DNA of 64,000 bases from Bog-473 sp963782415 (GCA_963782415.1 CAWAJT010000007.1:62001-126000); one strand, 5' to 3'; positions 44,567 to 53,348 are shown, numbered from the stretch's first letter. The notes: generated from the letters alone by a model not told the origin. A program made the numbers and translations.

Positions 44567-45037
44567 TCAGTAGCCGTACCCTCCGCCGCCGCCACTCCCG
44601 CTGCTGCTGGGACCACTGTTCTTGGCGGTGGTCGTGGCGCCGGCGACCGTGATGTTGACGTTCATGCCCAAGGCCTTGTGGCCCGGGACCGGGCAGTCGA
44701 TGTCGTAGGCGCCCTTCTTGAGGGTGACCGTCAGGTTGGCGCTCTGGCCCGGCGCCAGGTTCTTGGTCCTGACCTTGTTCACTCCGGGACCGTTGATCAT
44801 GAGGGCGTGCGTCGCCTTCCCCTTGTTCTGTGCCACGAAGGTGTACGTGCCCGGCTTGAACGAGATCCTCGACAGTGTGATGTGGAAGTCGGTCTCGGCC
44901 GCCTTGACCTGGGTGGCCTTCGACGCGGCGGACGCCGGCGCCGCGGTCACGACGCTGGCGGCGGTGGCCCCACCCACGGCCAGCGCGGCGAGGGGGATGA
45001 AGGCCGCCTTGCGGGCGGTGGTGCGGGTGGAGCGCAT
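44567..45037 (-). CDS. Secreted cupredoxin (blue copper protein)
   Basis: A 156-residue protein from ATG 45037, with GAGGACACCC at proper spacing. Signal peptide: KAAFIPLAALAVGGATAASV ending ASAASKA. The beta-sandwich has copper ligands His in THALMING and Cys, His and Met in DIDCPVPGHKALGM (C-x4-H-x4-M), the classical type 1 site. The short C-terminal tail is Ser/Gly-rich and ends GYGY. It is a probable electron carrier or copper-handling protein outside the membrane. It is divergent from the PI-phosphate synthase gene across a 257-nt gap. Confidence 0.87.
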   Translation of the reverse strand: MRSTRTTARKAAFIPLAALAVGGATAASVVTAAPASAASKATQVKAAETDFHITLSRISFKPGTYTFVAQNKGKATHALMINGPGVNKVRTKNLAPGQSANLTVTLKKGAYDIDCPVPGHKALGMNVNITVAGATTTAKNSGPSSSGSGGGGGYGY

Positions 45038-45294
45038 GGGTGTCCTCTTGGGTCGATGGTGCGTTGCTGTCACGGTCGGGGATACGGGACAGCCCAGGCT
45101 CGGGATTGGTCGAGGGCCCGCCCAACGTCGCGGGCAGGGCCTCCACCAGGGCCGCAGCGTGCATCGGCCCGGTCGCACCCTCTCCGATGGCCGTGGGGGG
45201 AACCGGGTTGACCTCGGAGTTTCGGGGACCGGATGGTAACCTTGGTGTCACAGCGCCTGAACTCTGTCCCCGGACGCGCACGACGAGGAGCTTC

Positions 45295-46140
45295 ATGTTC
45301 GACGGTCGTTGGCGAACCGCCGTGGACCGGACCACCGGTCCGGTCGGCGAGACTCTCCACCGCCATGGCATCACCGCTGACGTACTCACCGCGACCGGCC
45401 TGGTGTCGGCGACGGCGACGGCCGTCCTCGTGGCGTCGGGCCACCTCCACCTCGCCATCATCTTCTTGATCATCACCGGCATGCACGACCTGTTCGACGG
45501 GCCGGTCGCCAAGGCCGCCGGCACGGCTTCGGTGCGGGGCGCCTTCTTCGACTCGGTGACCGACCGCGTCGCCGACGCCGTGTTGATGTTCGGGTGCGCC
45601 TGGTATCTGGTGAACCGTGGGGAGGGCCACCTCGCGCTGCTACCCATGGCCATCCTGGCGGTGACCGCCCTCGTTTCCTACGAGAGAGCCAAGGCGGAGT
45701 CGCTCGGGCTCTCGGCGCGGGGCGGGCTGATGGAGCGCGGCGAGCGCATGTTCCTGCTGGGCGTCGCCTTCTTGAGCAGTGTCATCTTCGTGCCGGTGCT
45801 GTGGATCCTGCTCGTGCTCATCTCCTTCACCGCCATCGCACGCTTCGTCAAGGTCTGGAACCAGGCCTCCGGGCGTGACGCCGTCATCCGGCGCCGCATC
45901 GAGGCCTGGCGCGAGGGTCGCGTGGACTCGCGCTGGCGCGCCTGGCGTGAGGCGCGTGAGTCCACCGGTGTGCCACGGCGTGATCTCGCCCGGACGACCG
46001 GCGCCCCCGTGGGCCGCTGGCGGGCCCGGCGGCAGGAGGCCTTGAGCAGCCGGTCGGGCCGTACGTTGCGCGAGCGGCGCCGCGCCACCCGCAATCACGC
46101 CGGGAGCACGGGGTCGCGTCGGACGCCGCCTGCCTCCTGA
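45295..46140 (+). CDS. pgsA: CDP-alcohol phosphatidyltransferase, probable PI-phosphate synthase
   Basis: A 281-residue membrane enzyme from ATG 45295 (GAGGAG upstream). The CDP-alcohol phosphatidyltransferase signature is DLFDGPVAKAAG...RGAFFDSVTD (Asp65, Asp68, Gly69, Gly82, Asp86, Asp90); the usual Arg after Ala is Lys. Helices alternate with loops up to residue about 200, then an Arg-rich cytoplasmic tail (80 residues) unusual for the family. Position before a PatA-like acyltransferase and pimA, as in M. tuberculosis pgsA1-Rv2611c-pimA, identifies it as the synthase of phosphatidylinositol(-phosphate). TAACCT at 45237-45242 is a likely -10. Confidence 0.88.
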   Translation: MFDGRWRTAVDRTTGPVGETLHRHGITADVLTATGLVSATATAVLVASGHLHLAIIFLIITGMHDLFDGPVAKAAGTASVRGAFFDSVTDRVADAVLMFGCAWYLVNRGEGHLALLPMAILAVTALVSYERAKAESLGLSARGGLMERGERMFLLGVAFLSSVIFVPVLWILLVLISFTAIARFVKVWNQASGRDAVIRRRIEAWREGRVDSRWRAWREARESTGVPRRDLARTTGAPVGRWRARRQEALSSRSGRTLRERRRATRNHAGSTGSRRTPPAS

Positions 46141-46162
46141 CCCACGCACGACCGCGCCCCGC

Positions 46163-47089
46163 GTGACCGACGAACCCGCGCCGCGCTGGCGCTCCCTGTC
46201 CACGTACCTCACGTACCGGGGCCTGGGTTCCGCCATGGGCCACCTGCCCGGACCCGTGGCCGCCGGCGTGGCGCGCGCGGTAGCCCGGGTCATGGCGGAG
46301 CGGGGCGGACCGGCCTTGGAGATGAACGAGCGCCACATGCGCCGCGTGCTCCACAGCGAGTGCGCCGACGGTGTCGTGCCCGACCCGGCGCTGGTGGAGC
46401 GTTGGAGCAAGCGCTCCTTCGACTCCTACGCCCGGTACTGGGCCGACGGTGCCCGGCTGCCCTATGCGAGCGAGGCGCGGGTACGGTCCCGCTGGCGCCT
46501 GCACTCGGGCCACGAGCACCTGCGCGCCGCACTGGCGCGCGGCAAGGGCATGGTGATGGCGCTGCCCCACGTCGGCAGCTGGGAATGGGGCGGCTACTGG
46601 CTCGGGCTCGAGGGCATGCCCATGACAGCGGTGGTGGAGCGCCTGGAGCCCGACGAGCTCTTCGAGTGGTTCATCGCCCAGCGCGCCGCCATGGGGCTGA
46701 TAGCGGTGCCGCTCGGCGACGGATCGAGTTCGGCGCTGCTCCGGGCGCTCCGCGCCAACCAGATCGCGGGTCTCGTCAGCGACCGGGACATCGTCGGCAA
46801 CGGGGTCGAGGTCGAGTTCTTCGGGGAGAGGACGACGCTGCCCGCCGGCGCCGCCACCTTGGCGCTGCGTACCGGCGCGCCCCTCTTGCCCGTCGTCGTC
46901 TACTCGGGTCCGGGGGATTGGCACACCGGCGTCATCCACCCCCCGCTCGACACCTCGCGCCGGGGGCGGATGCGCGAGGACATCGTGCGGGTGACCCAGG
47001 ACCTCGCCGCCACGTTCGAGAACGACATTCGGGCCCGGCCCGAGCAGTGGCACCTCTATCAGCCCAACTGGCCGAGCGATCCGCGATGA
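46163..47089 (+). CDS. PatA-like lysophospholipid/mannoside acyltransferase
   Basis: A 308-residue enzyme of the LpxL/HtrB/PatA family. An amphipathic N-terminal helix precedes MVMALPHVGSWEWGGYWLG (the active-site His-x4-acidic arrangement) and LVSDRDIVGNGVEVEFFGER, where the second acidic residue lies. In M. tuberculosis the gene in this position (patA, Rv2611c) acylates PIM1/PIM2. The stop overlaps the pimA start as ATGA, so the proteins are made together and probably act one after the other on phosphatidylinositol mannosides. Confidence 0.87.
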   Translation: MTDEPAPRWRSLSTYLTYRGLGSAMGHLPGPVAAGVARAVARVMAERGGPALEMNERHMRRVLHSECADGVVPDPALVERWSKRSFDSYARYWADGARLPYASEARVRSRWRLHSGHEHLRAALARGKGMVMALPHVGSWEWGGYWLGLEGMPMTAVVERLEPDELFEWFIAQRAAMGLIAVPLGDGSSSALLRALRANQIAGLVSDRDIVGNGVEVEFFGERTTLPAGAATLALRTGAPLLPVVVYSGPGDWHTGVIHPPLDTSRRGRMREDIVRVTQDLAATFENDIRARPEQWHLYQPNWPSDPR

Positions 47090-48201
47090 GGATCGCCATG
47101 CTCTCGCCGTACTCGCTGGCCCGTCCCGGCGGGGTGCAAGGGCAGGTGATGGGTCTGGCGCGCTCGCTGCGTGCCATGGGCCACGAGGTCACCGTGCTGG
47201 CGCCCGGCACGGACGCGGACGAGCTTCCCGACGGGGTGGGCGAGCACGTCCTCCTCGGGCCCTCGACGGGGTTGCATTCGAACGGCTCGGTCGCACCCGT
47301 GGCCCTCCGGCCGGCGGCGGCGGTGCGGGCCGTGCGCGCCGTCCGCGCCGGCGGCTTCGACGTGGTGCACGTGCACGAGCCGCTGGCGCCGATCGCCGCC
47401 TACGGCCTCGTCCTGGCGGATCCGGTTCCCATGGTGGGCACCTATCACCGGTCGGGGGTGAGCCGGTGGCTCGCCCCGCTCAAACCGCTGGCAGGGCTGG
47501 TCGGGCGCCGGATGCAGGTGCGCGTGGCGGTCTCGGAGGCGGCCCGCGACACGGGATCGCATGCGGGCGGGGGCGCCTTCGAGGTCCTGTTCAACGGCAT
47601 TGAGATGGACCGGTTCGAGTCGGCCCCGCCCCGGCGCGACGAACAGGGGCGACCGGTGGTGGTCTTCGTCGGTCGGCACGAGCAGCGCAAGGGGCTCAGC
47701 GTGCTCCTCGACGCCTTCGAGAAGGTCGAACGGCCGGCGGTCCTGTGGGTGATCGGCGGAGGTCCCGCCACCGAGATGCAGCGCCGTCGCCACCCCGAAT
47801 CGGACAGGGTGTGCTGGTTGGGCCCGTGCGACGACGACGAGAAGGCGGCCCGGCTGGCGGGAGCGGACGTGCTGTGCGCCCCGTCGTTGACCGGCGAGTC
47901 CTTCGGCATGGTCCTGCTCGAGGGCATGGCGGCGGGCTGCACCGTGGTGGCCTCGGACATCGACGGCTACCGGCGCGCCGCCGGGGGCCATGCCGCGCTG
48001 GTGCCCCCGGGCGACGTCACCGCTTGGTCCCGGGGTCTCGACCGCGCCCTGGCCGACGCCGTTGCGGGCCGCGGGCTGGCTTCGCCCGGGTCCCGCACGA
48101 CGGCGACCGACTACGCCCGGGCGTGGTCGATGGACACGCTGGCCGAGCGCTATGTCGCCGTGTACGAGCGGGCGATCGCATCGTTCGGCGCCACCCGCTG
48201 A
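47086..48201 (+). CDS. pimA: Phosphatidylinositol mannosyltransferase PimA-like
   Basis: A 371-residue GT4 enzyme from ATG 47086. N-terminal Rossmann domain: RIAMLSPYSLARPGGVQGQV and VVHVHEPLAPI, with GTYHRSGVSRW. C-terminal domain: VVFVGRHEQRKGLSVLLDAF and the EX7E motif in LTGESFGMVLLEGMAAG. PimA adds the first mannose from GDP-mannose to phosphatidylinositol at the inner membrane. The identification rests on the fold, on PimA-like motifs and on the conserved gene order; another GT4 acting on inositol lipids cannot be excluded. Confidence 0.88.
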   Translation: MRIAMLSPYSLARPGGVQGQVMGLARSLRAMGHEVTVLAPGTDADELPDGVGEHVLLGPSTGLHSNGSVAPVALRPAAAVRAVRAVRAGGFDVVHVHEPLAPIAAYGLVLADPVPMVGTYHRSGVSRWLAPLKPLAGLVGRRMQVRVAVSEAARDTGSHAGGGAFEVLFNGIEMDRFESAPPRRDEQGRPVVVFVGRHEQRKGLSVLLDAFEKVERPAVLWVIGGGPATEMQRRRHPESDRVCWLGPCDDDEKAARLAGADVLCAPSLTGESFGMVLLEGMAAGCTVVASDIDGYRRAAGGHAALVPPGDVTAWSRGLDRALADAVAGRGLASPGSRTTATDYARAWSMDTLAERYVAVYERAIASFGATR

Positions 48202-48281
48202 TCCTGGTCACAAGGCTCGCATCGCGGTGAACCACCGGAGGCCGGGGCGACGCACCGGCAGGTCGTAGGCTGCAAGGCCTC

Positions 48282-49446
48282 ATGGCCGATCAACAGGAAG
48301 GTTCGGGAGCGGGATCCGGCGGCGCCCCGAGCGCCGGACGCCCAGCCGGTGGGTCGGGCGGCGGGGGAAGCCGAAACCGGAATCGCAACAGGAACCGCAA
48401 CCGGTCCGGCGGCTCGAGCGGCTCGGGCGGTGGCGCCAATGCCACCTCGGGCAACCGGTCAAAGTCGGGCGGGCAGCGCAAGGGCCAAGGTGGTGGCAGC
48501 CGTCAGCGCTCGACCCAGGGCTCGGGCCAGGGCGGCGGCGGCAATCGGTCGCAGTCCCGCTCGGGCTCCCGCCCGCGCAGCGGCCCGCCCCGCACAGCCG
48601 TCGCGCTGGCGCCCCTGCCACCGCTCGAACCCCTCGAGGTGGCGCCGACCCTCGGCGCCCGGCAGGTCTTTCCCGCCGAGGTCGCGTCGAACCGTCATCG
48701 TGTCGTCGCGCTCTGCCGCGGTAGCCGCCGTGCTCCCGGCACTCCTGCTCGGCGCGCTCGTCTGGGTCGTGCTGTCCATGGTCGTGGGCGTCATTGTGTT
48801 CGTCGTGGCCGGCGCCGCGGTCATGTATCTCGTGTGGCGGGTCGCCCCGACCGTTGCCGTGCGCAAAATCGGTGCCGTGCCGATCGACGAGTTGGACCAG
48901 ACGCGGGTGGTCAACATCACAGAAGGCCTGTGCGCCACGTTCGGACTGAGCATGCCCACGCTCCTCCTCCTTGACGACGACGTCCCCAATGCGTGTGCGT
49001 TGGGACGTGACGCGCGGCGCTCGGTGCTCGTCGTGACCGCCGGTCTGCTGCGCCGGCTCGACCCGATTGAGCTCGAAGGCGTCATCGCGCACGAGCTCGC
49101 CCACGTGAAGCGCGGCGACAACGGGGTCTCGTGCATCGGCATCACGCTGGCCAGCGTCTTCGGTGGCGAGTCGACTCTCCGCCGCTGCGTGGGGGAGGGT
49201 CGCGAGTACCGGGCCGACGTCGTCGGCGCGTCCGCCGTCCGCTTTCCCCGCGGGCTGCTCGGCGCACTGCGGATCATGATGGAGGCTCCCGCCCCTGCCG
49301 CCGGCTCGTTCTTCGCCACGCCGGGCCGCTTCGGCGCCACCCGCTGGGTGTGGATCGACCCGTCCGTCGGGCACCGTGCCGAGGTGCCGGTGCCAGGGGA
49401 TCTCGATGCGACCTCGGTGCGGGCCGCCACACTCAGCGAGTGGTGA
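48282..49446 (+). pseudogene. M48-family (HtpX-like) membrane zinc protease, single frameshift
   Basis: From ATG 48282 the first 140 residues are Gly/Ser/Arg-rich with an alternating Arg-Asn run (SRNRNRNRNRN) and are probably disordered. Near 48697 one base must be skipped to reach two hydrophobic helices (AVLPALLLGALVWVVLSM and VVGVIVFVVAGAAVMYLVW), then VIAHELAHVKRGDN, the zinc HExxH site, and GEGREYRADVVGAS with the third ligand. The restored length is about 387 residues. If the frameshift is real, the protease domain is not made from the first start. TAGGCT 10 nt before the ATG suggests a very short leader. Confidence 0.82.
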
Positions 49447-49466
49447 GAAGGGGCGGCTCGTCCTCG

Positions 49467-49472
49467 TAGACT
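49467..49472 (+). promoter_or_regulatory. Leaderless -10 element of pdxS
   Basis: TAGACT is followed by exactly 6 nt and then the pdxS ATG (49479). In actinobacteria this spacing places the transcription start at the A of the ATG. No Shine-Dalgarno sequence is present. The same TAGACT-N6-ATG arrangement occurs before miaB. Confidence 0.6.
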
Positions 49473-49478
49473 GGTCCT

Positions 49479-50354
49479 ATGACAACCGGGACCTTCACCG
49501 TCAAGCGGGGATTGGCCGACATGCTGCGGGGTGGCGTCATCATGGACGTCGTCAACGCAGAGCAGGCCAAGATCGCCGAGGACGCAGGTGCCGTTTCGGT
49601 CATGGCGCTCGAACGGGTGCCGTCGGACATCCGCCGCGACGGCGGCGTGGCGCGCATGAGCGACCCGGTGCTGATCGAGGGGATCATCGAGGCCGTCACC
49701 ATCCCCGTCATGGCCAAAGCTCGCATCGGGCACTTCGCCGAGGCGCAGGTGTTGCAGTCGCTCGGCGTCGACTTCATCGACGAGTCCGAGGTGCTGACAC
49801 CGGCCGACGAGGCGTATCACATCGACAAGTGGCCCTTCACGGTGCCGTTCGTGTGTGGTGCCACCAACCTGGGCGAGGCACTGCGGCGCGTGTCCGAGGG
49901 GGCCGCCATGATCCGCTCCAAGGGCGAGGCCGGGACGGGGAACATCGTGGAGGCCGTGCGCCACCTGCGCTCCATTCTCGGCACCATTCGTGTCCTGACC
50001 CAGGCCGACCCCGCCGAGCTCTACGGCTGGGCCAAGGAACTCGGAGCGCCGGTCGGCCTGGTGCAAGAGATTGCCGCTTCCGGCAAGCTGCCGGTGCCGC
50101 TGTTCTGCGCCGGCGGGATCGCCACGCCCTCGGATGCCGCACTCGTGATGCAGCTCGGTGCCGAGGCCGTCTTCGTCGGCTCGGGGATCTTCAAGTCGTC
50201 GGACCCGGCCCGGATGGCCTCGGCCATCGTCGAGGCCACAGCCCACTTCACCGACGCCGAGCACGTGGCCAAGGTGTCACGCGGGCTGGGCGAGGCGATG
50301 CGCGGCCTCGAGGAGTCCCAGTACGGCGAGCACCTCGCCGACCGGGGGTGGTAG
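49479..50354 (+). CDS. pdxS: Pyridoxal 5'-phosphate synthase subunit PdxS
   Basis: A 291-residue TIM-barrel enzyme, very highly conserved. Catalytic residues are Asp23 (VIMDVVNAEQA), Lys80 (PVMAKARIGHFAEAQ) and Lys148 (AMIRSKGEAGTGN). It condenses ribose 5-phosphate, glyceraldehyde 3-phosphate and ammonia to pyridoxal phosphate, forming a dodecamer with PdxT, which supplies the ammonia. The start is fixed by the family N-terminus and by the -10 element at 49467. PdxT overlaps its 3' end by 7 nt. Confidence 0.97.
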   Translation: MTTGTFTVKRGLADMLRGGVIMDVVNAEQAKIAEDAGAVSVMALERVPSDIRRDGGVARMSDPVLIEGIIEAVTIPVMAKARIGHFAEAQVLQSLGVDFIDESEVLTPADEAYHIDKWPFTVPFVCGATNLGEALRRVSEGAAMIRSKGEAGTGNIVEAVRHLRSILGTIRVLTQADPAELYGWAKELGAPVGLVQEIAASGKLPVPLFCAGGIATPSDAALVMQLGAEAVFVGSGIFKSSDPARMASAIVEATAHFTDAEHVAKVSRGLGEAMRGLEESQYGEHLADRGW

Positions 50355-50971
50355 GAGGCTCTGCCGAGCCGGGGGACGTCGGGGTCCTGGACCTCCAAGG
50401 AGACGTGCGCGAGCACCTGTCGGCTCTCGCCGATGTCGGCTGCTCGACGCGGCCCGTGAAGCATCCGCCCGACCTCGAGGGTCTCGCCGGCCTGGTCCTG
50501 CCCGGTGGCGAGTCGACGACGTTGTCCATGCTGCTCGAATCGACGGGTCTCTTCGACGCTGTGGCGGCCCGTGCCAGCGATCCCCGGCAGCCGCTCCCGC
50601 TCCTCGGTACCTGCGCCGGGCTGGTCCTGGTGGCCCGGGAGGTGCTCGACGGGCGTCCCGACCAGCGCACCTTCGGGGTGCTCGATGCCGTGGTGCGCCG
50701 TAACGGCTACGGACGCCAGGAGCAGTCCTTCGAAGCCGAGGTCATGTTCGGCTCGGGGGAGGGGCCCCGCCTGCCCACCGTCTTCATCCGAGCCCCCCTC
50801 GTGGTCTCGCTCGGCGCCGGGGTCGATGTCCTGGCGCAGCTCGACGGCGTGCCCGTGCTGGTGCGCCAGGGCCCGGTATTGGCGTCGTCGTTCCATCCTG
50901 AGCTCACCGCGGACCGACGCATCCACCGGCTGTTCGCCCAGATGTGCGGGTCCGTCGACGTCGTGTCCTGA
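50348..50971 (+). CDS. pdxT: Pyridoxal 5'-phosphate synthase glutaminase subunit PdxT
   Basis: A 207-residue class I glutaminase with the triad Cys89 (LLGTCAGL), His183 and Glu185 (SFHPELTAD), and the oxyanion segment LVLPGGESTTLSMLLE. It hydrolyses glutamine and channels the ammonia to PdxS. The GTG at 50348 lies inside the pdxS 3' end (7-nt overlap) and gives the usual N-terminus VGVLDLQGDVREH after a short lead. The two overlap and are translationally coupled. Confidence 0.95.
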   Translation: MVGGSAEPGDVGVLDLQGDVREHLSALADVGCSTRPVKHPPDLEGLAGLVLPGGESTTLSMLLESTGLFDAVAARASDPRQPLPLLGTCAGLVLVAREVLDGRPDQRTFGVLDAVVRRNGYGRQEQSFEAEVMFGSGEGPRLPTVFIRAPLVVSLGAGVDVLAQLDGVPVLVRQGPVLASSFHPELTADRRIHRLFAQMCGSVDVVS

Positions 50972-50993
50972 CCGAGCGTCCCTGCCCGTGTCC

Positions 50994-51683
50994 CTAGCGC
51001 CCGAGGTGTGCGAGCAGCGCGCCGATCCGGTTGCTCACCATGGCGTCGACGCCGCATTCCACCATCCGTGACATGTCGTCCGGCTCGTCGACGGTCCAGG
51101 TGGAAACCAGGCGTCCCGCCCGGTGCACCGCGGCCACCCCGTTGGCCGTGACGAACCCGAACATGGGGTTCCAGTACTCGGCGAGCAGTTCGTCGAGGAG
51201 CGCCAGTGGCGGTTCTGTGCCGTCGACCCAGGTGAGGCCGATGCGAGCCGCGGGCGAGAGGGAGCGCAGCTGGCGCAGTGCTTCGACGTTGCCGGTCACG
51301 AACAGGGTGCGGTCGAGGGCTCCCGCTGCCTGGACCGCCTGGAGCCCGCCGTGCACCACCTCGCGCCGGGTGAAGTCGACCATCAGCGGGAGGTCCACGG
51401 CGTCGAGCACGGTGGACAGAGTCGGGATGCGGACATCGCCCTCGCCCAGTGCGGCGACCTCGGCCAGGTCGACGTCGCCCACCGAGGCGTCGAGGCCCCA
51501 CAGCCGCTGGAGTGTCTGGTCGTGCAGCACGACGATGGCGTCATCACGGGTGCGGCGCAGGTCGATCTCCACCATGTCCGCCCCGGCCGCTGCCGCCGCA
51601 GCGAACGCCGGCAGCGTGTTCTCGCGGTGCGCGACCGGTTCGCCCCGGTGGGCGATGGCGATCACGTGACGCGCCGGCGTCAC
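50994..51683 (-). CDS. Glycerophosphodiester phosphodiesterase (GDPD family)
   Basis: A 229-residue TIM-barrel enzyme. The GDPD signature appears as IAHRGEPVAHRENTLPAF (His-Arg and Glu-Asn) followed by MVEIDLRRTRDD and IVVLHDQTLQR, the residues of the metal and phosphate site. It hydrolyses glycerophosphodiesters to glycerol-3-phosphate and an alcohol. No signal peptide is present, so it is cytoplasmic. Its GTG overlaps the stop of the upstream repeat-SGNH gene as GTGA, so the two are co-transcribed; a lipid-related role for both is possible. Confidence 0.9.
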   Translation of the reverse strand: MTPARHVIAIAHRGEPVAHRENTLPAFAAAAAAGADMVEIDLRRTRDDAIVVLHDQTLQRLWGLDASVGDVDLAEVAALGEGDVRIPTLSTVLDAVDLPLMVDFTRREVVHGGLQAVQAAGALDRTLFVTGNVEALRQLRSLSPAARIGLTWVDGTEPPLALLDELLAEYWNPMFGFVTANGVAAVHRAGRLVSTWTVDEPDDMSRMVECGVDAMVSNRIGALLAHLGR

Positions 51684-53302
51684 GTGTCGCTGGCGTAGAC
51701 CGCCCCCGCCACGTTGGCGATGATCTGATTGAGCGCCGGCTCAATGAGGTTGTCCACCGCCGCCTCGGTGATGTGCACCCCGTCCGATCCACGCGCTGGT
51801 ATGCCGTTGACCACGCTGGCGTAGGCCCCGTTCGGATCGAGCACGGTATAGAGGTCGTCGATGGAGACGTAAGGGAACTGCGCCGCCACCGACTGCACAA
51901 TTTCGTTGTACGCGGTCACCAGGTTGGTCGGCGTGCCGTCGGCGAAGTAGGGCGAGGTCGACAGGATCACCGCACCTCCGTCGGAGTGCGCGATCTGGAC
52001 CGCCTCGGCCAGGTTGGCGCGGATGTAGTCCGAATAGGGAGCGTTGGCCAACGTCTGGTAGGAGCCGTTGAAGAGTCGGTCCTGGGTCTCCCAGTACCCC
52101 GTCTGGATCACGGTGACGTCGGGATGGAAGCGTGACACGACCCATTGCAGCTGTGACGACCAGACCGCGCACGCGCCCGGGCTGACGTAGGACGTGGCGG
52201 GGTCGCTCCAGGCGATGGTCGGGGCCCCGTTGGTGAAGCCGCACCCCGCCGCCGCACCATCGTCAATGGCATAGGGGGGATTGGTGGCCTGCACGTAGTG
52301 GCCCTCGTAGAGGGACAGCGAGTCGCCGGCGAAGGCCACCCGTTGCTGCCCCTGATGGGTCGCCTGGGGGCCGGGGGCCTCGTTGAGGATGGCTACCGCC
52401 GGCGCGACAGGAGCCGACAGCGGCTGGGGGAACAGCGGCGGATGGAGGGGTGACTGCGCGCTGCCCGTGAACACGGCGTCGCCGTAGGTGAAGACGCCGG
52501 CGTCGGATGCCACCAGCCAGTAGCCGTCGCCGTCCTGGGTCGGCGTCATGCCCACAATGGGCTCGTTCAGGTGGATGGCGCCCGTCGAGCCCCAGAACTG
52601 CGCGTCGCCATAGGAGAAGATGCCTCCGTCGGACGCGACGAGCCAGTACCCGTTCCCGTCCGCGGTGGACGACATGGCCACCACGGGTCTGTTCAGGTGG
52701 ATGGCCCCGGTCGAGCCGAGGAACGGGGCGCCGCCGAAGGCAAAGATCCCGCCGTCCGATGCGACGAGCCAGTACCCGTTCCCGTTCGCTGCCGCCGCCA
52801 TGCCGACGATCGGCTTGTTGAGTGCGATGCCACCCGTGGAGCCCCAGAACTGCGCATCGCCGAAGGAGAAGATGCCACCGTCGGAGGCCACGAGCCAGTA
52901 CCCCAGCCCGTCCGGCGTGGCCGCCATGCCGACGATCGGTTTGTTGAGCGCGATCCCGCCCGTGGAGCCCCAGAACTGGGCGGCGCCGAAGGAGAAGACT
53001 CCGCCGTCGGAGGCGACCAGCCAGTACCCGCCCTGCGGGTCGGCCGCTCCACTGACGATCGGCTTCGTGAGCGGCACCTCCAGGGTGTCGCCGTCGTAGG
53101 CGGCCCCGCCGAAGGTCATGACCCCGCCCGACGCGTCGACGATCGCATAGGAGCCGTTGGTGGCACCCGGGATCGGCGTCGCCGCTGCAACCGGTCGGGC
53201 CGTGATGGCGGGCAGAGCGACCAGTACGGAGGCGGCCAGGATCGCCGCCAGGGCCAGGGCGCCCCGACCGACCAACCTCCCCAACGACGTTCCCCCTGGC
53301 AT
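51680..53302 (-). CDS. Secreted protein: GYWLVASDGG repeats followed by an SGNH hydrolase domain
   Basis: A 540-residue secreted protein. Signal peptide about residues 1-40 (ending ARPVAAA). Residues 51-282 hold five clear units of a 42-residue repeat, each with GYWLVASDGG (starting at 92, 134, 176, 218 and 260) and FWGSTGGIALNKPIVGM, plus a degenerate first unit at 51. The even spacing suggests blades of a beta-propeller. After a Pro-rich linker, residues 322-540 form an SGNH hydrolase: VAFAGDSLSLYEG (GDSL nucleophile), the Asn-containing middle, and DGVHITEAAV with the catalytic Asp-x-x-His. It would remove or transfer acyl groups from a cell-wall or secreted substrate, with the repeats as binding scaffold. 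The substrate is unknown. TAAGAT lies 9 nt before the ATG. Confidence 0.87.
   Translation of the reverse strand: MPGGTSLGRLVGRGALALAAILAASVLVALPAITARPVAAATPIPGATNGSYAIVDASGGVMTFGGAAYDGDTLEVPLTKPIVSGAADPQGGYWLVASDGGVFSFGAAQFWGSTGGIALNKPIVGMAATPDGLGYWLVASDGGIFSFGDAQFWGSTGGIALNKPIVGMAAAANGNGYWLVASDGGIFAFGGAPFLGSTGAIHLNRPVVAMSSTADGNGYWLVASDGGIFSYGDAQFWGSTGAIHLNEPIVGMTPTQDGDGYWLVASDAGVFTYGDAVFTGSAQSPLHPPLFPQPLSAPVAPAVAILNEAPGPQATHQGQQRVAFAGDSLSLYEGHYVQATNPPYAIDDGAAAGCGFTNGAPTIAWSDPATSYVSPGACAVWSSQLQWVVSRFHPDVTVIQTGYWETQDRLFNGSYQTLANAPYSDYIRANLAEAVQIAHSDGGAVILSTSPYFADGTPTNLVTAYNEIVQSVAAQFPYVSIDDLYTVLDPNGAYASVVNGIPARGSDGVHITEAAVDNLIEPALNQIIANVAGAVYASDT
52457..53152 (-). repeat. 42-codon tandem repeat array (126-bp units)
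   Basis: Six units of 126 bp, the first degenerate, encode the GYWLVASDGG repeats. Internal units share runs of identical codons (for example GGCTACTGGCTGGTG-type), indicating recent duplication or conversion. Copy-number variation between strains is likely. Confidence 0.85.
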
Positions 53303-53348
53303 GAGTCAGCGATCTTAGGGAGAACCGGCGCCTGCGTCGTCGCGGCTC

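Noticed and set aside
48202..48281. Rho-independent terminator after pimA
   Set aside because: GC-rich inverted segments are present but no T-run follows.
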